Made by a program: the position numbers and the translations under genes
Assembly: GCA_965214695.1 (NCBI GenBank)
Contig: OZ243967.1
Span: forward strand, 1,426,001-1,490,000
DNA: 64,000 bases
Direction: 5' to 3'
DNA from: JAPOXR01 sp965214695
Lineage (GTDB): Bacteria; Pseudomonadota; Alphaproteobacteria; Rhodobacterales; Rhodobacteraceae
Notes under the pieces: model-generated
Database searches by the model: none
Seen by the model: the letters and a program-made list of their open reading frames with translations, nothing else
Told to the model about the DNA's origin: nothing
In this document: one piece after another, positions 36,306 through 45,729 of the stretch
Numbering within the stretch: the first letter of the stretch is position 1
Layout of the letters: the number at the start of each line of letters is the position of its first letter

Positions 36306-37286
36306 TCAGTTCCTTTTCTGGCTGAGCGCGACCGCGAGTATGATGATGCCGCCGCGTGCGATGAGTTGCTGGCTGAATTCGAGCCCCATAAGGATCAGCC
36401 CGTTGTTGATGAGACCGATCATCAAGGCTCCGACAATGGTTCCGATTACGGTTCCGTAGCCGCCGAAGAGGCTGGTCCCGCCCAGGACCGCGGCGGCAAT
36501 GACGGAAAGTTCGTCTCCTTCGCCAAGCTGGAAGCGTCCCGAGTGGAGCCGCCCTGCGTAGAGCATGCCGGCAAGTGCTGCGGCCATGGATGAAATGACC
36601 AGGACCCGGAATTTCACGGAGCGTGTATCAATTCCGGAAAAGCGTGCTGCTGTCTCGTTGCCGCCGGTGGCCAGCACCCGTCGGCCAAAGGTAGTTCGCT
36701 TCAAGAAGTAGTGTCCGGCGGCGCCGAGCAGCAACATCCAGAACAACAGAACCGGAATCCGACCGAGCGACCCACCCCCGAATAACCAGGAATAGTGGGG
36801 ATGGATGATTGGGACCGCCGCAGTGTCGCTAATCCACATCGCAACGCCCTTGGCAATTCCCATCATCGCCAAGGTTGTAAGGAAGGACGGAATGCCCACG
36901 CGGGTTGTGAGTACGCCGTTGAATACTCCGACTGTGATGCCGGTCGCGATGCCTGCCCCGATCCCGAATACTATTCCCCCGACGTCAATGGCCATCGCAA
37001 CTGTGACGGACGTCAACCCCGCAACGGCACCTACCGACAGGTCGATTTCACCGGAGGCCAGGACGAAAGTCATAGCGATGGCCATGACGGCGATCATCGC
37101 GGTCTGGCGGACGATGTTGAGCAAGTTGTTCGGATTCAGGAATCCCTTGTCGTTTAGCGTGATGGCAAAGAAGATGAAAATGATGACAAAACCAATGTAG
37201 ATGATGTTCTGTCGCCAATTTGCTGTCGCGGAGAGCCGGCGCCGGGTCCGGCCGTTTCGTGAATTCCTAATGGACACGGGCTTCAC
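36306..37286 (-). CDS. Sugar ABC transporter permease (RbsC type)
   Basis: A 326-residue permease of the ribose/AI-2/polyol importer class. The first TM follows a basic N-terminus; ASGEIDLSVGAVAGLTSV and GGTSLFGGYGTVIGTIVGAL are hallmark loops of this class. Its start overlaps the ATPase end by 20 bases. Confidence 0.9.
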   Translation of the reverse strand: MKPVSIRNSRNGRTRRRLSATANWRQNIIYIGFVIIFIFFAITLNDKGFLNPNNLLNIVRQTAMIAVMAIAMTFVLASGEIDLSVGAVAGLTSVTVAMAIDVGGIVFGIGAGIATGITVGVFNGVLTTRVGIPSFLTTLAMMGIAKGVAMWISDTAAVPIIHPHYSWLFGGGSLGRIPVLLFWMLLLGAAGHYFLKRTTFGRRVLATGGNETAARFSGIDTRSVKFRVLVISSMAAALAGMLYAGRLHSGRFQLGEGDELSVIAAAVLGGTSLFGGYGTVIGTIVGALMIGLINNGLILMGLEFSQQLIARGGIIILAVALSQKRN

Positions 37287-38844
37287 TCCCGGGTTGGAAG
37301 GCAGTCTGGATACGAGCGAGGAGGTTCTGCTCCGCCGCCTTCAGACCTTGCACGGGATCGTCGTCTGCGAAAGCGGGATCGTCGAGACTGTCGCGCTCAA
37401 GAACTCCGGCGAGCCTGCCGCCGGTCATCACGGCGATGCGGTTGCTCGCGACGAGCAATTCGTTCAATTCGGAGGAAATCAACAGGATCGCCTTTCCCCT
37501 TTCGGCCAGGTCCCGAATTAGACGAATGACTTCGGACTTAGACCCGATATCAATTCCGGCCGTCGGCTCATCGAGAATCAGAATCTCCGGTTCGGCTGCC
37601 ATCCACTTTCCGATCACAACCTTCTGCTGATTACCCCCGGAGAGTGTCGATACGGCGTGCTCCTGCGTCGCCGCCTTGATTCCAAGATTGTCGATCTGTC
37701 GGCTGGTTGCCTCGCGGACAGCCCGCCGGTTCACGATCCATTGATCGGAGACCCGGTCCAAAACGCTGAGCGTCAGGTTTGCCGAAACGGAATGAGGGAG
37801 GATGAGGCCCTGAAGGGCACGTGCTTCCGGGACCAGTGCGATTCCGAATTCAATTGCATGCCTTGGACGGTCAATCGTCGCCGGTTGTCCGGCGATTCGG
37901 ATCTCTCCGCCTGTCATGGGCTCTATTCCAAACAGAACCTTGGCGAGCGACGACCGGCCGGACCCGAGCAGTCCGGCAATTCCCACCACTTCGCCCCTGC
38001 GAACCATGAGGCTAATCTCCTTTGGCTTTCGGGCCCCGGACACCTTGACCAGTTCAAGGAGCACTTCCCCGAGGCCCACCTGACTCCGCGCCATGTTGGT
38101 CAAACCACCGGAACGCTTTCCGACGATGTGCTCGATCATCAATTCCATGGACAACTCGGACATTGGGGCGGTGACGATGCGTTTCCCGTCGCGCAGAATG
38201 GTTGCCCGGTCGGCGACCCGGACAATCTCGTCCATGCGGTGGGATACGTAGATAATCGCAACGCCCTTGGAACGAAGGCGTCTGAGGAATCCGAACAGCT
38301 TCTCGACATCTGACACGGAAAGCGTTGTCGAAGGCTCATCCAGTACGAGTACCCGTGCATCCTGGCTGATGGCCTTGACGATTTCCGTCAATTGGCGCTG
38401 ACCGGCCCCCAGGTCCGCGACCAGGGTTCGGGGGTTGATGTCGACCTCGAGCATCTCGAAATACTCGGCTGCCTTCTGTTCCCCCATCCGGTCGTCGATG
38501 AGTCCGACACGGTTCCTGGTTTCCCGCGTCAGGAACACATTTTGCGCGACGGTCAGAGACGGAACCAAACTCATTTCCTGATAGATCATCGCTATTCCGG
38601 CGCGTCGGGATGCTTCCGGCGTGTATTCGTCCAGAACCTGCCCGAAGACTTCAATGGACCCTTGGTCCGGCACATGCACACCATTCAGGATCTTGAGGAC
38701 GGTGGACTTTCCGGCGCCGTTGCCACCGAGGAGGGCGTGAATTTCCCCGGTATTGATTTGGAGGTCGACATCCTCCAGTGCTTGCACCCCGCCAAAATGC
38801 TTGAAAATGCCTCGCATGTTTACGGCATGCGGCGTAGAAGTCAT
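37267..38844 (-). CDS. Sugar ABC transporter ATP-binding protein (RbsA type)
   Basis: 525 residues with two ATPase domains. The first has Walker A GGNGAGKST, LGAGQRQLTEIVKAI and Walker B VLVLDEPSTTLS. The second has the usual degenerate Walker A (LLGSGRSSLAK) but a good signature LSGGNQQKVVIGKW and Walker B LILDEPTAGID. This asymmetry is normal for RbsA/MglA. ATG 38844 overlaps the oxidoreductase stop (ATGA). Confidence 0.92.
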   Translation of the reverse strand: MTSTPHAVNMRGIFKHFGGVQALEDVDLQINTGEIHALLGGNGAGKSTVLKILNGVHVPDQGSIEVFGQVLDEYTPEASRRAGIAMIYQEMSLVPSLTVAQNVFLTRETRNRVGLIDDRMGEQKAAEYFEMLEVDINPRTLVADLGAGQRQLTEIVKAISQDARVLVLDEPSTTLSVSDVEKLFGFLRRLRSKGVAIIYVSHRMDEIVRVADRATILRDGKRIVTAPMSELSMELMIEHIVGKRSGGLTNMARSQVGLGEVLLELVKVSGARKPKEISLMVRRGEVVGIAGLLGSGRSSLAKVLFGIEPMTGGEIRIAGQPATIDRPRHAIEFGIALVPEARALQGLILPHSVSANLTLSVLDRVSDQWIVNRRAVREATSRQIDNLGIKAATQEHAVSTLSGGNQQKVVIGKWMAAEPEILILDEPTAGIDIGSKSEVIRLIRDLAERGKAILLISSELNELLVASNRIAVMTGGRLAGVLERDSLDDPAFADDDPVQGLKAAEQNLLARIQTAFQPGSEARVH

Positions 38845-40010
38845 GTCTTCACGCCAACCCAAATTCCCGTTTCTCCTGACTTTAGCAGGGCGTCGGCCAC
38901 GAGCTCGCACCAGTAGCCATCGACGAAATTCGGCGAGGGCTGGGTGTTTGAAGCGATGGCCTGGAAGAAATCATGGCACTCGACGATCTTGGTTTCCGAA
39001 TACCCGATGCCAATTGCAGGGATCGGCCATAGGCCCTCTCCATAGGGATGCGCGGGGCCGGTGTAGATCGTGCGGAAGCCCCGGGCGTCCACAGGATCGT
39101 CTGCGAACATGACCTGCAATTCGTCCCGTCGCTCGTAGTTGAAGTGGATCGAGCCCTTCGTGCCATGAATCTCCAGCGTAATGAAATTGTTCCTTCCATA
39201 CGCGTTGCGCGTGGCTTCGAGGGATCCGACGGCGCCGTTCTCGAAGCGCAGCAGCGAGACAACCTCGTCTTCCACGTCGACCGGTTCGCGCCGGGCGCCG
39301 GCGTTCCTTTCCGACGCCCCGAGCTTGTCCAGGCCTCCTTCCTGCACCGGGCGTGTCTTGATATAGGCTGGCGTCATCGCGTTCACTTCCGAGATTCGTC
39401 CTACGAGATGGTGTGCGATATCGATCACATGTGTGCCGATGTCGCCGACCGCACCGGACCCGGCGATATCTTTCTGGAACCGCCAGGAGAGGGGACCATC
39501 GGGATCGGCCGACCAGTCCTGGAGATAGGTGCCACGGAAATTGCGGATCTCGCCGATCCGCCCTTCGTCGATGAAATTCTTGGCCAGCGCGATGGCCGGG
39601 GTGCGTCGATAGTTGAACGCGACCATGTGGATGATTCCGGCTCTCTCAACGGCTTCCAGCATCAATTTCGCTTCCGTGGCGCCTCTAGCCAGCGGTTTTT
39701 CGCAGAGAATATGCTTGCCGGCACTCGCTGCGGCGATCGCGATTTCGGCATGCATGTTGTTGGGCGTGCAGATATCGATCACGTCAACATCGTCGCGCAA
39801 GATTGTTGCGCGCCAGTCAGTGGAGGCCTCGTCGAAACTGAACCGCTGCCTGGCGTCTTCTGCCATCTCGTCCGTGATGTCGACGATAACCCGCTTGCGC
39901 GGGATGGCTGGCGCAGGCCAGAAGAACATGGGCATGGCGGCATATGCCATTGCGTGCGCCTTGCCCATGAATCCGCCTCCGATCATCGCGACATTGACTT
40001 CATTGGTCAT
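38841..40010 (-). CDS. Gfo/Idh/MocA-family oxidoreductase
   Basis: 389 residues. NAD(P)-binding start VAMIGGGFMGKAHAMAYAAMP, then DICTPNNMHAEIAIAAASAGKHILCEKPLA, with the family EKP motif whose lysine is catalytic. A later GDIGTHVIDIAHHLVG carries the usual active-site Asp/His. ATG 40010 has CGGAG at 9 bases. Inserted between the binding-protein and ATPase genes, it is likely the first catabolic step on the imported sugar or inositol-like cargo. Confidence 0.9.
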   Translation of the reverse strand: MTNEVNVAMIGGGFMGKAHAMAYAAMPMFFWPAPAIPRKRVIVDITDEMAEDARQRFSFDEASTDWRATILRDDVDVIDICTPNNMHAEIAIAAASAGKHILCEKPLARGATEAKLMLEAVERAGIIHMVAFNYRRTPAIALAKNFIDEGRIGEIRNFRGTYLQDWSADPDGPLSWRFQKDIAGSGAVGDIGTHVIDIAHHLVGRISEVNAMTPAYIKTRPVQEGGLDKLGASERNAGARREPVDVEDEVVSLLRFENGAVGSLEATRNAYGRNNFITLEIHGTKGSIHFNYERRDELQVMFADDPVDARGFRTIYTGPAHPYGEGLWPIPAIGIGYSETKIVECHDFFQAIASNTQPSPNFVDGYWCELVADALLKSGETGIWVGVKT

Positions 40011-40091
40011 GATAGTTGCTCCGGGCTGGGGGTTTCGACGGGGTGAACTGCTGTGTTCCACTGCTGGCGCGAGGGGAACGACCGTTGGGAA

Positions 40092-40121
40092 CGGGACCGG
40101 CGCGCATGGCAACCGGTCCCG
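40092..40121 (-). other. Hairpin between binding-protein and oxidoreductase genes
   Basis: CGGGACCGG (40092-40100) pairs with CCGGTCCCG (40113-40121) across a 12-base loop, immediately after the SBP stop at 40129. Same position relative to the binding-protein gene as the hairpins of three other importers here. Confidence 0.55.
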
Positions 40122-40128
40122 AGCCGCG

Positions 40129-41250
40129 TCAGTTCATGCTCTTCCGGATGTTCTCCGTGGCTTCCGTGTGATAGACAGCCCGCCAACTCTCAAGCAGCGT
40201 TTCCTTGGTCACGGGCAGAGCCGGCAGGGCGACGAACGGAGGTGCCTCCTTGCCCAGAAGTCCGTAACCGGCCAGTATCGCCTCGGCCACGCCCTGGTCG
40301 AATGGCCGCTGTGCTCCAAGACCCTTCACGAACCCGCCCTGCGCCATGTTGATGGCGACGTTCTCGCCCAGGTCGATGGTCGTAATTACGAGGTCGTCGC
40401 GGCCCGAAACGCGCGCAGCGGAAATCACGCCTTCCGCAGGCACGTCCCACACCGCCCAGATTCCGTCGATGCCCGGGTTCGATGTCAGCATCGCCGAGGC
40501 GGCCTTTTCGGCATCACCGGTGAAGTCCGGTCCGCCAATTCCCTGCTCGCCGACTATTTCGATTTCCGGATAGTCACTCTCGATGGTTGCCTTGAAAGCA
40601 TCGTATCGCTGGCGGGTCACGAAGAAATCTGCGGCGTGGAAGACAAGGCCCACCTGGCCTTCGCCATTCAGCGCCTTTGCCATGAGATGGGCGGCCGCTA
40701 CGCCGTTTCCATAGTTGTCTGCCGAGACGGAAGCGATGTAGTCCTCGCCCGCGACAAATCCCTTGGGCACGTTGTCCATGAAGACGAGTTTCGTTCCGGC
40801 CTCCGCAGCGGACCGGTAGGCTGCGGCGGTTGCGGACGGGTCCGTCGGGATTGACACAATGATGCTCGGGTTCTGAGCCATGATGGTTTCGATATCGGAG
40901 ACTTGCTTCTCCGGCTTGAAACCAGCATCGGTCACGGCGATAACCTCAATACCCATCTTCCCGAATTGATCTGTCAACCCGGCGATCTGGGCCTGGCTCC
41001 AGTCGTTGCCACCGTAGTGCATCACGATTGCGGCTGTTGCATTCATGGCCCTGATGGAGTCAAGCTCCGCATCCGTCAGCATGAGATCGGCCGCCGAACT
41101 CGGATCTTCCCCATTCGGCCCCTTGGAGAGTACGGTGCCTTGCAGGGCCGCCAGGGCGGAATCCGGATCCGCCGATGCCGGCAGGCAGAACGGCGCGAGG
41201 GAAATCACGGCAGCGGCCATCGTCGTTGCTATGGTTTGAAGTGGTTTCAT
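40129..41250 (-). CDS. Sugar ABC transporter substrate-binding protein (RbsB-like)
   Basis: 373 residues with a signal peptide (MKPLQTIATTMAAAVISL, cleavage near PASADPD) and a type-I periplasmic-binding fold. IVMHYGGNDWSQAQIAGL opens the first lobe, NPSIIVSIPTDP and FMDNVPKGF are ligand-cleft strands, and DGIWAVWDVPAEGVI lies in the second lobe. A signal-less paralogue is encoded 1.2 kb upstream. Operon with isomerase before and oxidoreductase after. Confidence 0.9.
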   Translation of the reverse strand: MKPLQTIATTMAAAVISLAPFCLPASADPDSALAALQGTVLSKGPNGEDPSSAADLMLTDAELDSIRAMNATAAIVMHYGGNDWSQAQIAGLTDQFGKMGIEVIAVTDAGFKPEKQVSDIETIMAQNPSIIVSIPTDPSATAAAYRSAAEAGTKLVFMDNVPKGFVAGEDYIASVSADNYGNGVAAAHLMAKALNGEGQVGLVFHAADFFVTRQRYDAFKATIESDYPEIEIVGEQGIGGPDFTGDAEKAASAMLTSNPGIDGIWAVWDVPAEGVISAARVSGRDDLVITTIDLGENVAINMAQGGFVKGLGAQRPFDQGVAEAILAGYGLLGKEAPPFVALPALPVTKETLLESWRAVYHTEATENIRKSMN

Positions 41251-41304
41251 TCTAGGTTTCTCCTTTTGGATCGCGGGCGAGTGCCCGCACGTTGTTCGCG
41301 GTGC

Positions 41305-42117
41305 TCAGTTCCGGTCCAGATAGGACTTGCTCAGCTCCGCCCCTTTGCGCGGATCGTCCCACGCGTCGAGTTCGACGGTAATCCAGCCGTCGAATCCGAT
41401 GTCCCGGATCGCTCTCAGAATTGGAGCGCTGTCAAGATCACCCTGATCTAGCGGCGTGAATGCGAACGGTTCCTTCTGCCAGCCCTTGAGGTGGATGTAG
41501 GTGATGCGGTCGGCATGTTCGCGAATTATCGCGGCCGGGTCGCCGCCCGCCGCCGCCAGGTGCGCCGTGTCCGGGCAAAAGTTGATCGAAGTCTCGGAAA
41601 GGATTCGGCGCACGTCGTTCGGGCCTTCGATGATGGTTGTGAGGTGAGGGTGGTAGTGCGCCGACAGGCCTCGCTCCCGGGCAATCGAGACAACCTCCTC
41701 CAGCGCTTCCGCAAGCCTTGCGCAATCGTCCTCTTGCGTTCCCCCGTGGCGCTTTGCGCCGCCTCCGACGACGAGATGGGGCGCACCCAGATCCGCGATA
41801 CGATCCGCTGCACGCCGAATGCGGCCGAGTTCCTCGTCGAGGATCTCCCGGAATATGAAATTCGCGCCGGAGTAGGCAGCGATCAGCGACAGACCGGCCT
41901 GGTCGAGGAGACGTTGAAACTCGGCTGCGCTGAAGTCGAGGAGATTGCCGTCAAAAAGTTCGACACCTTGGTAGCCTGCGGCTGCAATGTCGGTAAGTGC
42001 GGCTTCCATGTTGCCAAAGGTGCGGTAGGTCAGTTCGGAGATGGATGTCACGCCAACCGCGTTTCCGCCGAGTGGCCCCCAACAGTTCGCCTGATAGCCT
42101 AGTTTCCAGCCTTCCAT
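41305..42117 (-). CDS. Sugar phosphate isomerase/epimerase family (AP-endonuclease-2-like TIM barrel)
   Basis: 270 residues. Barrel strands end in GYQGVELFDGN, SLIAAYSGANF, HYHPHLTTI, NFCPDTAHLAAAGGD, YIHLKGWQ and WITVELD, which supply the His/Asp/Glu metal ligands of IolE/IolI/EboC-type isomerases. ATG 42117 has TGGAGAG upstream; ATG 42150 would add 11 arginine-rich residues. First gene of the sugar operon, 80 bases behind a predicted operator-promoter. Confidence 0.87.
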   Translation of the reverse strand: MEGWKLGYQANCWGPLGGNAVGVTSISELTYRTFGNMEAALTDIAAAGYQGVELFDGNLLDFSAAEFQRLLDQAGLSLIAAYSGANFIFREILDEELGRIRRAADRIADLGAPHLVVGGGAKRHGGTQEDDCARLAEALEEVVSIARERGLSAHYHPHLTTIIEGPNDVRRILSETSINFCPDTAHLAAAGGDPAAIIREHADRITYIHLKGWQKEPFAFTPLDQGDLDSAPILRAIRDIGFDGWITVELDAWDDPRKGAELSKSYLDRN

Positions 42118-42198
42118 TCCGGCTCTCTCCACTCTCGGGTTCCTGCGCATCGTGGACGCGATTCACGCCTTGTATCGACGACGAAGAATCGCCGTTAA

Positions 42199-42233
42199 AC
42201 AGCAAACTTATGCTGTAAAACAGTAATAGTCAA
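42199..42233 (-). promoter_or_regulatory. Sugar-operon promoter with operator half-sites bracketing the -10
   Basis: On the minus strand: TTGACT (42233-42228), 17-base spacer, TAAGTT (42210-42205). The -10 is exactly the 6-base centre of a perfect palindrome, ACAGCA-TAAGTT-TGCTGT (42216-42199). A second short repeat CTGT-AAA-ACAG covers 42213-42223. A repressor here would block RNA polymerase; the ROK protein 1.4 kb upstream is the obvious candidate. Confidence 0.6.
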
Positions 42234-42495
42234 AATATTTTCTGCGGAAGAGGTAGAACTTCCGGTTACACTCGGTCTGTGTTGAACCGAAATTTGCAAA
42301 ACAAGCTGTCGGCCGGGATCCTGGAATGGGCGACATTTTGGGCGGACCTTCAAACGGGCGTCTTGCGTGCAACCCGCCGACATGACACGAGAATCCGAGA
42401 TCCAGAGGCCCTCATAAGAGCTTCTCGGAGTGAACCCTGGCCAGAACGTTCCCAAAAGGCTGACAGGTTGACCGGCGGCCGCAGGACCGCCAGCT
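42234..42495. other. Rest of the gap between operon and signal-less binding protein
   Basis: Together with the promoter this makes a 378-base gap between genes on the same strand. An AT-rich stretch (42234-42245) abuts the -35. No coding frame or further repeat is convincing. Confidence 0.35.
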
Positions 42496-43494
42496 CTACG
42501 TTCTGCGCGCCAACAGGATTTCCGATGGAGCGGCCGCGCTCCAAACGCGCTGGTAGCTCTCCACGACGACTTCGGGTGTCACGGAGATTCCCGGCAAGGC
42601 AACCCAACTGGGAACAGGGCGTTTCAAGAGAGACAGGATAACGGCTTGTGCCACCGCGACACCCTGCTTGAAGGGCTGCTGCGCGGCGATCCCGACCATA
42701 GTCCGGCCGGTTGCAAGTTCGATAGCGGCCTCTCGGCCGAGGTCAACGGTTGTCAGCGGCATCAGTTGATTCCTGGCCTTCAGCAATTTGACGACACTTA
42801 GCGCCGGCGTATCCCAGACAACGAAGAGTCCCGCCAGTTCCGGGTGGTCAGCAAGGAGTTCCTCTGTCGCCGGGCGGACCTTGTCAAGCGAACGGAAGCG
42901 CCGTGTCCGGACCAACAGATCCGGGCGGTGGGATTTCATCCAGCGCCCAAATGCAATCTCCCGTTCATTGGTAGCGTAAAAGTCTACGCCGAATGTGAGA
43001 AGACCGATCTCGCGACCCGGTTCCACATGGGGAGACAGCAGTTCGGCGCCGGTTAGGCCGAGGCCAAAATTGTCCGCGGACACCAAGGAGTCGTAGTCGC
43101 GCCCCGGTATCATGCCCGTAGGCACGTTGTCGTTCAGCACGAGGCATTTCCCGGCTTGGGGTAGGGCCGCATGCGCTTCCGCGACAACCGTGTTCGCGAC
43201 CGGTATGGAGATGATCGCGTCCACCGGTCCATCCCGAAGTCGCTCAAGAGCGCGGATCTGCTTGTCAGCATCAAACCCGCAGTCCACGACTTCGCTGACG
43301 ATGGTGCCGCATGCACCGAGCGTGCTACTGATTCCGGCAAGTTGCTGCCGCGACCAATCGCTGTCTGCCGTGTGAAGCACTACGGCAACCGAGAAGTTGC
43401 GTTGACGGGCGGCCTCCACTCCTTCCGGATCGAGATCGACTCGGCTCGGCGGAGCAGCGCGTTCGCCATGGGGTCCTAGTCCTGTGATTGACAT
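42496..43494 (-). CDS. Signal-peptide-less periplasmic-binding-protein paralogue
   Basis: 332 residues, clearly paralogous to the RbsB-like protein along its whole length (VVLHTADSDWSRQQLAGI, DAIISIPVA, LNDNVPTGMIPGRDYDSLVSADNFG, GLFVVWDTPALSVV, AAQQPFKQGVAVAQ). The N-terminus MSITGLGPHGERAAPPSRVD is hydrophilic, with no signal peptide and no helix-turn-helix, so it should stay in the cytoplasm. It is 28 bases downstream of the ROK regulator gene, likely co-transcribed. A cytoplasmic ligand sensor or a decayed duplicate are the two readings; the frame is intact, favouring the first. Confidence 0.72.
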   Translation of the reverse strand: MSITGLGPHGERAAPPSRVDLDPEGVEAARQRNFSVAVVLHTADSDWSRQQLAGISSTLGACGTIVSEVVDCGFDADKQIRALERLRDGPVDAIISIPVANTVVAEAHAALPQAGKCLVLNDNVPTGMIPGRDYDSLVSADNFGLGLTGAELLSPHVEPGREIGLLTFGVDFYATNEREIAFGRWMKSHRPDLLVRTRRFRSLDKVRPATEELLADHPELAGLFVVWDTPALSVVKLLKARNQLMPLTTVDLGREAAIELATGRTMVGIAAQQPFKQGVAVAQAVILSLLKRPVPSWVALPGISVTPEVVVESYQRVWSAAAPSEILLARRT

Positions 43495-43522
43495 GGTCGG
43501 CAGGGTCCTCCGCTAGCAGCGG

Positions 43523-44881
43523 TCAATGGGACGCGGGTGGTCCCTCCCCGGCATCGGGGATGTCCAGGTCGCGAGAAATGGTTTCACTCGCGCATGCAAG
43601 TGCGCTCCGGAATTGGGGAAGCGCCAGGGGGGTGCCGAGCGCGATCCAGGAACGGGATACGTCCAGGTTGAACAGACCTTCGACAACGACCATCGCGGAG
43701 CCAACCAAGCCTGCCGAACTGCTAAGTCGGGAACTACTGATACGAAGATCCCGGGTAACCAAGGGGTGCGACTCGCCATAGACCGCTTCCCGAACGGCGG
43801 CTAACAGGATGTCGTTGGTCTGCGGCACCGAACCGCTGAGGACGATGGATGACGGATTGAGGAGATTGGCGAGCGTGGCGGCGACGCGGCCAATCATCCG
43901 GCCGCTGCGGGACATGATCTCCATGGAGGCCGGGTCCCCGGTCTGCGCGGCCTGTCCGACATCGATGGCGGTGACTTGACCGGTCTTTCTCCAGATGTCG
44001 GCCAGTGCGGAACTAGACCCGTCCTCTGCCGCCTGGAGGCCGTCGCGGGCGATCGCTTCGCTGCCTGCAACGAGGTCCAGCGGAGCCATGCGGCCGCTCC
44101 GCTCAATCGGTGACTGTCCGATGAGACCCGCAGCGCCTTGTGCGCCACGATAGAGATGGCCGTCGATCACCATTCCGGCACCTATCCTCTTACCGACCTT
44201 CACGAACAGCATGTTTCGGGACCGTTCACTGTCGCTGGCGTTCAGTTCTCCCATGGTCATGGTCTCAATGCTACTCCGCAACCACACCGGCGCCCCGAAA
44301 TGTGCCATGAGTATCTCGACAAACGGGTACGACTCCCAGGCTGGGAGAGCAGGTGGGGTCGCGGCCTCAAAGCCGATTTCCGAGGTCGTTTGCACTGGGC
44401 TTGGCAAAGATATGCCGAGCCCCCACACCGGCGGTCTGGTCTGGCGCTTTTCGAGCAGCCAGTCAAAGAGCGTGGCCAGCCGGTTTGCCACGGCATCCGC
44501 CGGAGCGTTCAGGTCAATTGCCTCGTGATGCTCCATCTGCAGCGTTCCGGACAGGTCTGCGAGCGCGACGCCGAGCGCTGTCTGATCCAGAGTCGCGACG
44601 AGGATGCAGGCCGCATTGGCGTTGAACTGCACCAGGCGCGGTGCCCGCCCACCAGTTGCGGTGCCGAGCTGGCTCTCGTCGATCAGACCGAGATCGGTCA
44701 GCGCCGCAATCCGGTCCGCCACGACTGCTCGGCCCAAATCGGCGGTACGTTCAATCTGTTGGCGCGTGGTTTGTTCCTGCAGGCGCACGAGATTCAGCAC
44801 GCGGGCAAGCGTACGGGCTACCCCGTCGCTCGGGCGCGAACGAGCGCGAGTTCGCATGAAGGTGTCCATCGACCCAGTCAT
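43523..44881 (-). CDS. ROK-family transcriptional regulator
   Basis: About 452 residues. The N-terminal winged helix (LARVLNLVRLQEQTTRQQIE ... DRIAALTDLGLIDES) is followed by a ROK sugar-kinase-like domain (VKVGKRIGAGMVIDGHLYRG, GAAGLIGQSP, NLLNPSSIVLSGSV). The usual zinc motif CxCGxxGC is absent: after GQSPIERSGR the chain runs straight into the next helix, so ligand sensing may differ. Start among ATG 44881, 44869 and 44857 cannot be settled. Probable repressor of the sugar operon. Confidence 0.83.
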   Translation of the reverse strand: MTGSMDTFMRTRARSRPSDGVARTLARVLNLVRLQEQTTRQQIERTADLGRAVVADRIAALTDLGLIDESQLGTATGGRAPRLVQFNANAACILVATLDQTALGVALADLSGTLQMEHHEAIDLNAPADAVANRLATLFDWLLEKRQTRPPVWGLGISLPSPVQTTSEIGFEAATPPALPAWESYPFVEILMAHFGAPVWLRSSIETMTMGELNASDSERSRNMLFVKVGKRIGAGMVIDGHLYRGAQGAAGLIGQSPIERSGRMAPLDLVAGSEAIARDGLQAAEDGSSSALADIWRKTGQVTAIDVGQAAQTGDPASMEIMSRSGRMIGRVAATLANLLNPSSIVLSGSVPQTNDILLAAVREAVYGESHPLVTRDLRISSSRLSSSAGLVGSAMVVVEGLFNLDVSRSWIALGTPLALPQFRSALACASETISRDLDIPDAGEGPPASH

Positions 44882-45228
44882 CGCAACCGTCCGCAATCAA
44901 CCAAACCTCTCGTCCGGATCCACACGGCCCCTTTTCGGTCCGTTCCGGTCAGGGATCCGAAACATGTTCCCATCTGTTGAATATTTGGCTTGTACCTGGA
45001 GTGCAATCGGACATGCAGGTCCAGGCAGGGGTCGATTCCTGTAGCATCCGTGTTTGGCGTCAACCCAGATTCAGGGCCAAATTCATGGATTTCGATCTGT
45101 CATCGGAAGGTTGTCCCTGACTTATCCACATGGTTTTCCACAGACCTGACTTTCAGCCGGTGCTCGGTTCCGGAGCAATGGCCGAACAGTCCCGGTCATC
45201 GCGTACAAGCATGTTGGCGCGTATGACC
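44882..45228. other. Gap between ROK gene and IS110 remnant
   Basis: About 350 bases upstream of the ROK gene. Stop codons close every longer frame. Should contain the ROK promoter; the ACAGCA/TGCTGT palindrome of the sugar operon is not repeated here. Confidence 0.35.
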
Positions 45229-45714
45229 AATTGCGCATGACCGCTGTCAAGGCGACCTTGTGTGCCTTGCCCTCGCCGATCAGCCGGTCATAGAAGCTCT
45301 TCATGTTGGGTTGATCCTGATTGCAGGGGTTGCGGCCATGTAGAGGGCATTGCGCGGGAGCAGGCGCCGGCCCTTGACATACCTCTGCCCCGTTCGCTTC
45401 CCGCTGTCATCGGGATACGGCGCCAGGCCGGCCAGAGCGGCAACGGAGCGCCGGTCTACGGTGCCGAGTTCCAGGATCTCGGCACAGAGCACGGCTGCGG
45501 TGACTGCGCCGAAGCCCTTGATCGCCTGCAGGATCCTGGTGCGGCGGGCGAATTCGGGGTTGTTCGCAACGAGGGCACGGATCGCGTCCTCGAGCCGTGC
45601 GATCTGTTGCTCGAACTGCGCGATCATGTTGGCTGTTTCCGTAATAGGACAGGAGAGGCAGCGCGGGGTTTGCCGATTCTTCGCGCCCTGACAGGCCTCA
45701 TCAGCAATCGACAA
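45229..45714 (-). mobile_element. IS110-family transposase remnant (C-terminal half, frameshifted)
   Basis: The minus frame from 45714 encodes the Transposase_20-type region: RRTRILQAIKGFGAVTAAVL, ALAGLAPYPDDSGKRTGQRY and RRLLPRNALYMAA. At AIRINPT the frame stops, and the continuation MKSFYDRLIGEGKAHKVALT follows in another frame (from 45304), a one-base frameshift relative to intact IS110 proteins. The N-terminal DEDD catalytic half is missing. Inactive. Confidence 0.8.
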
Positions 45715-45729
45715 CAGAGCATGCGCATC

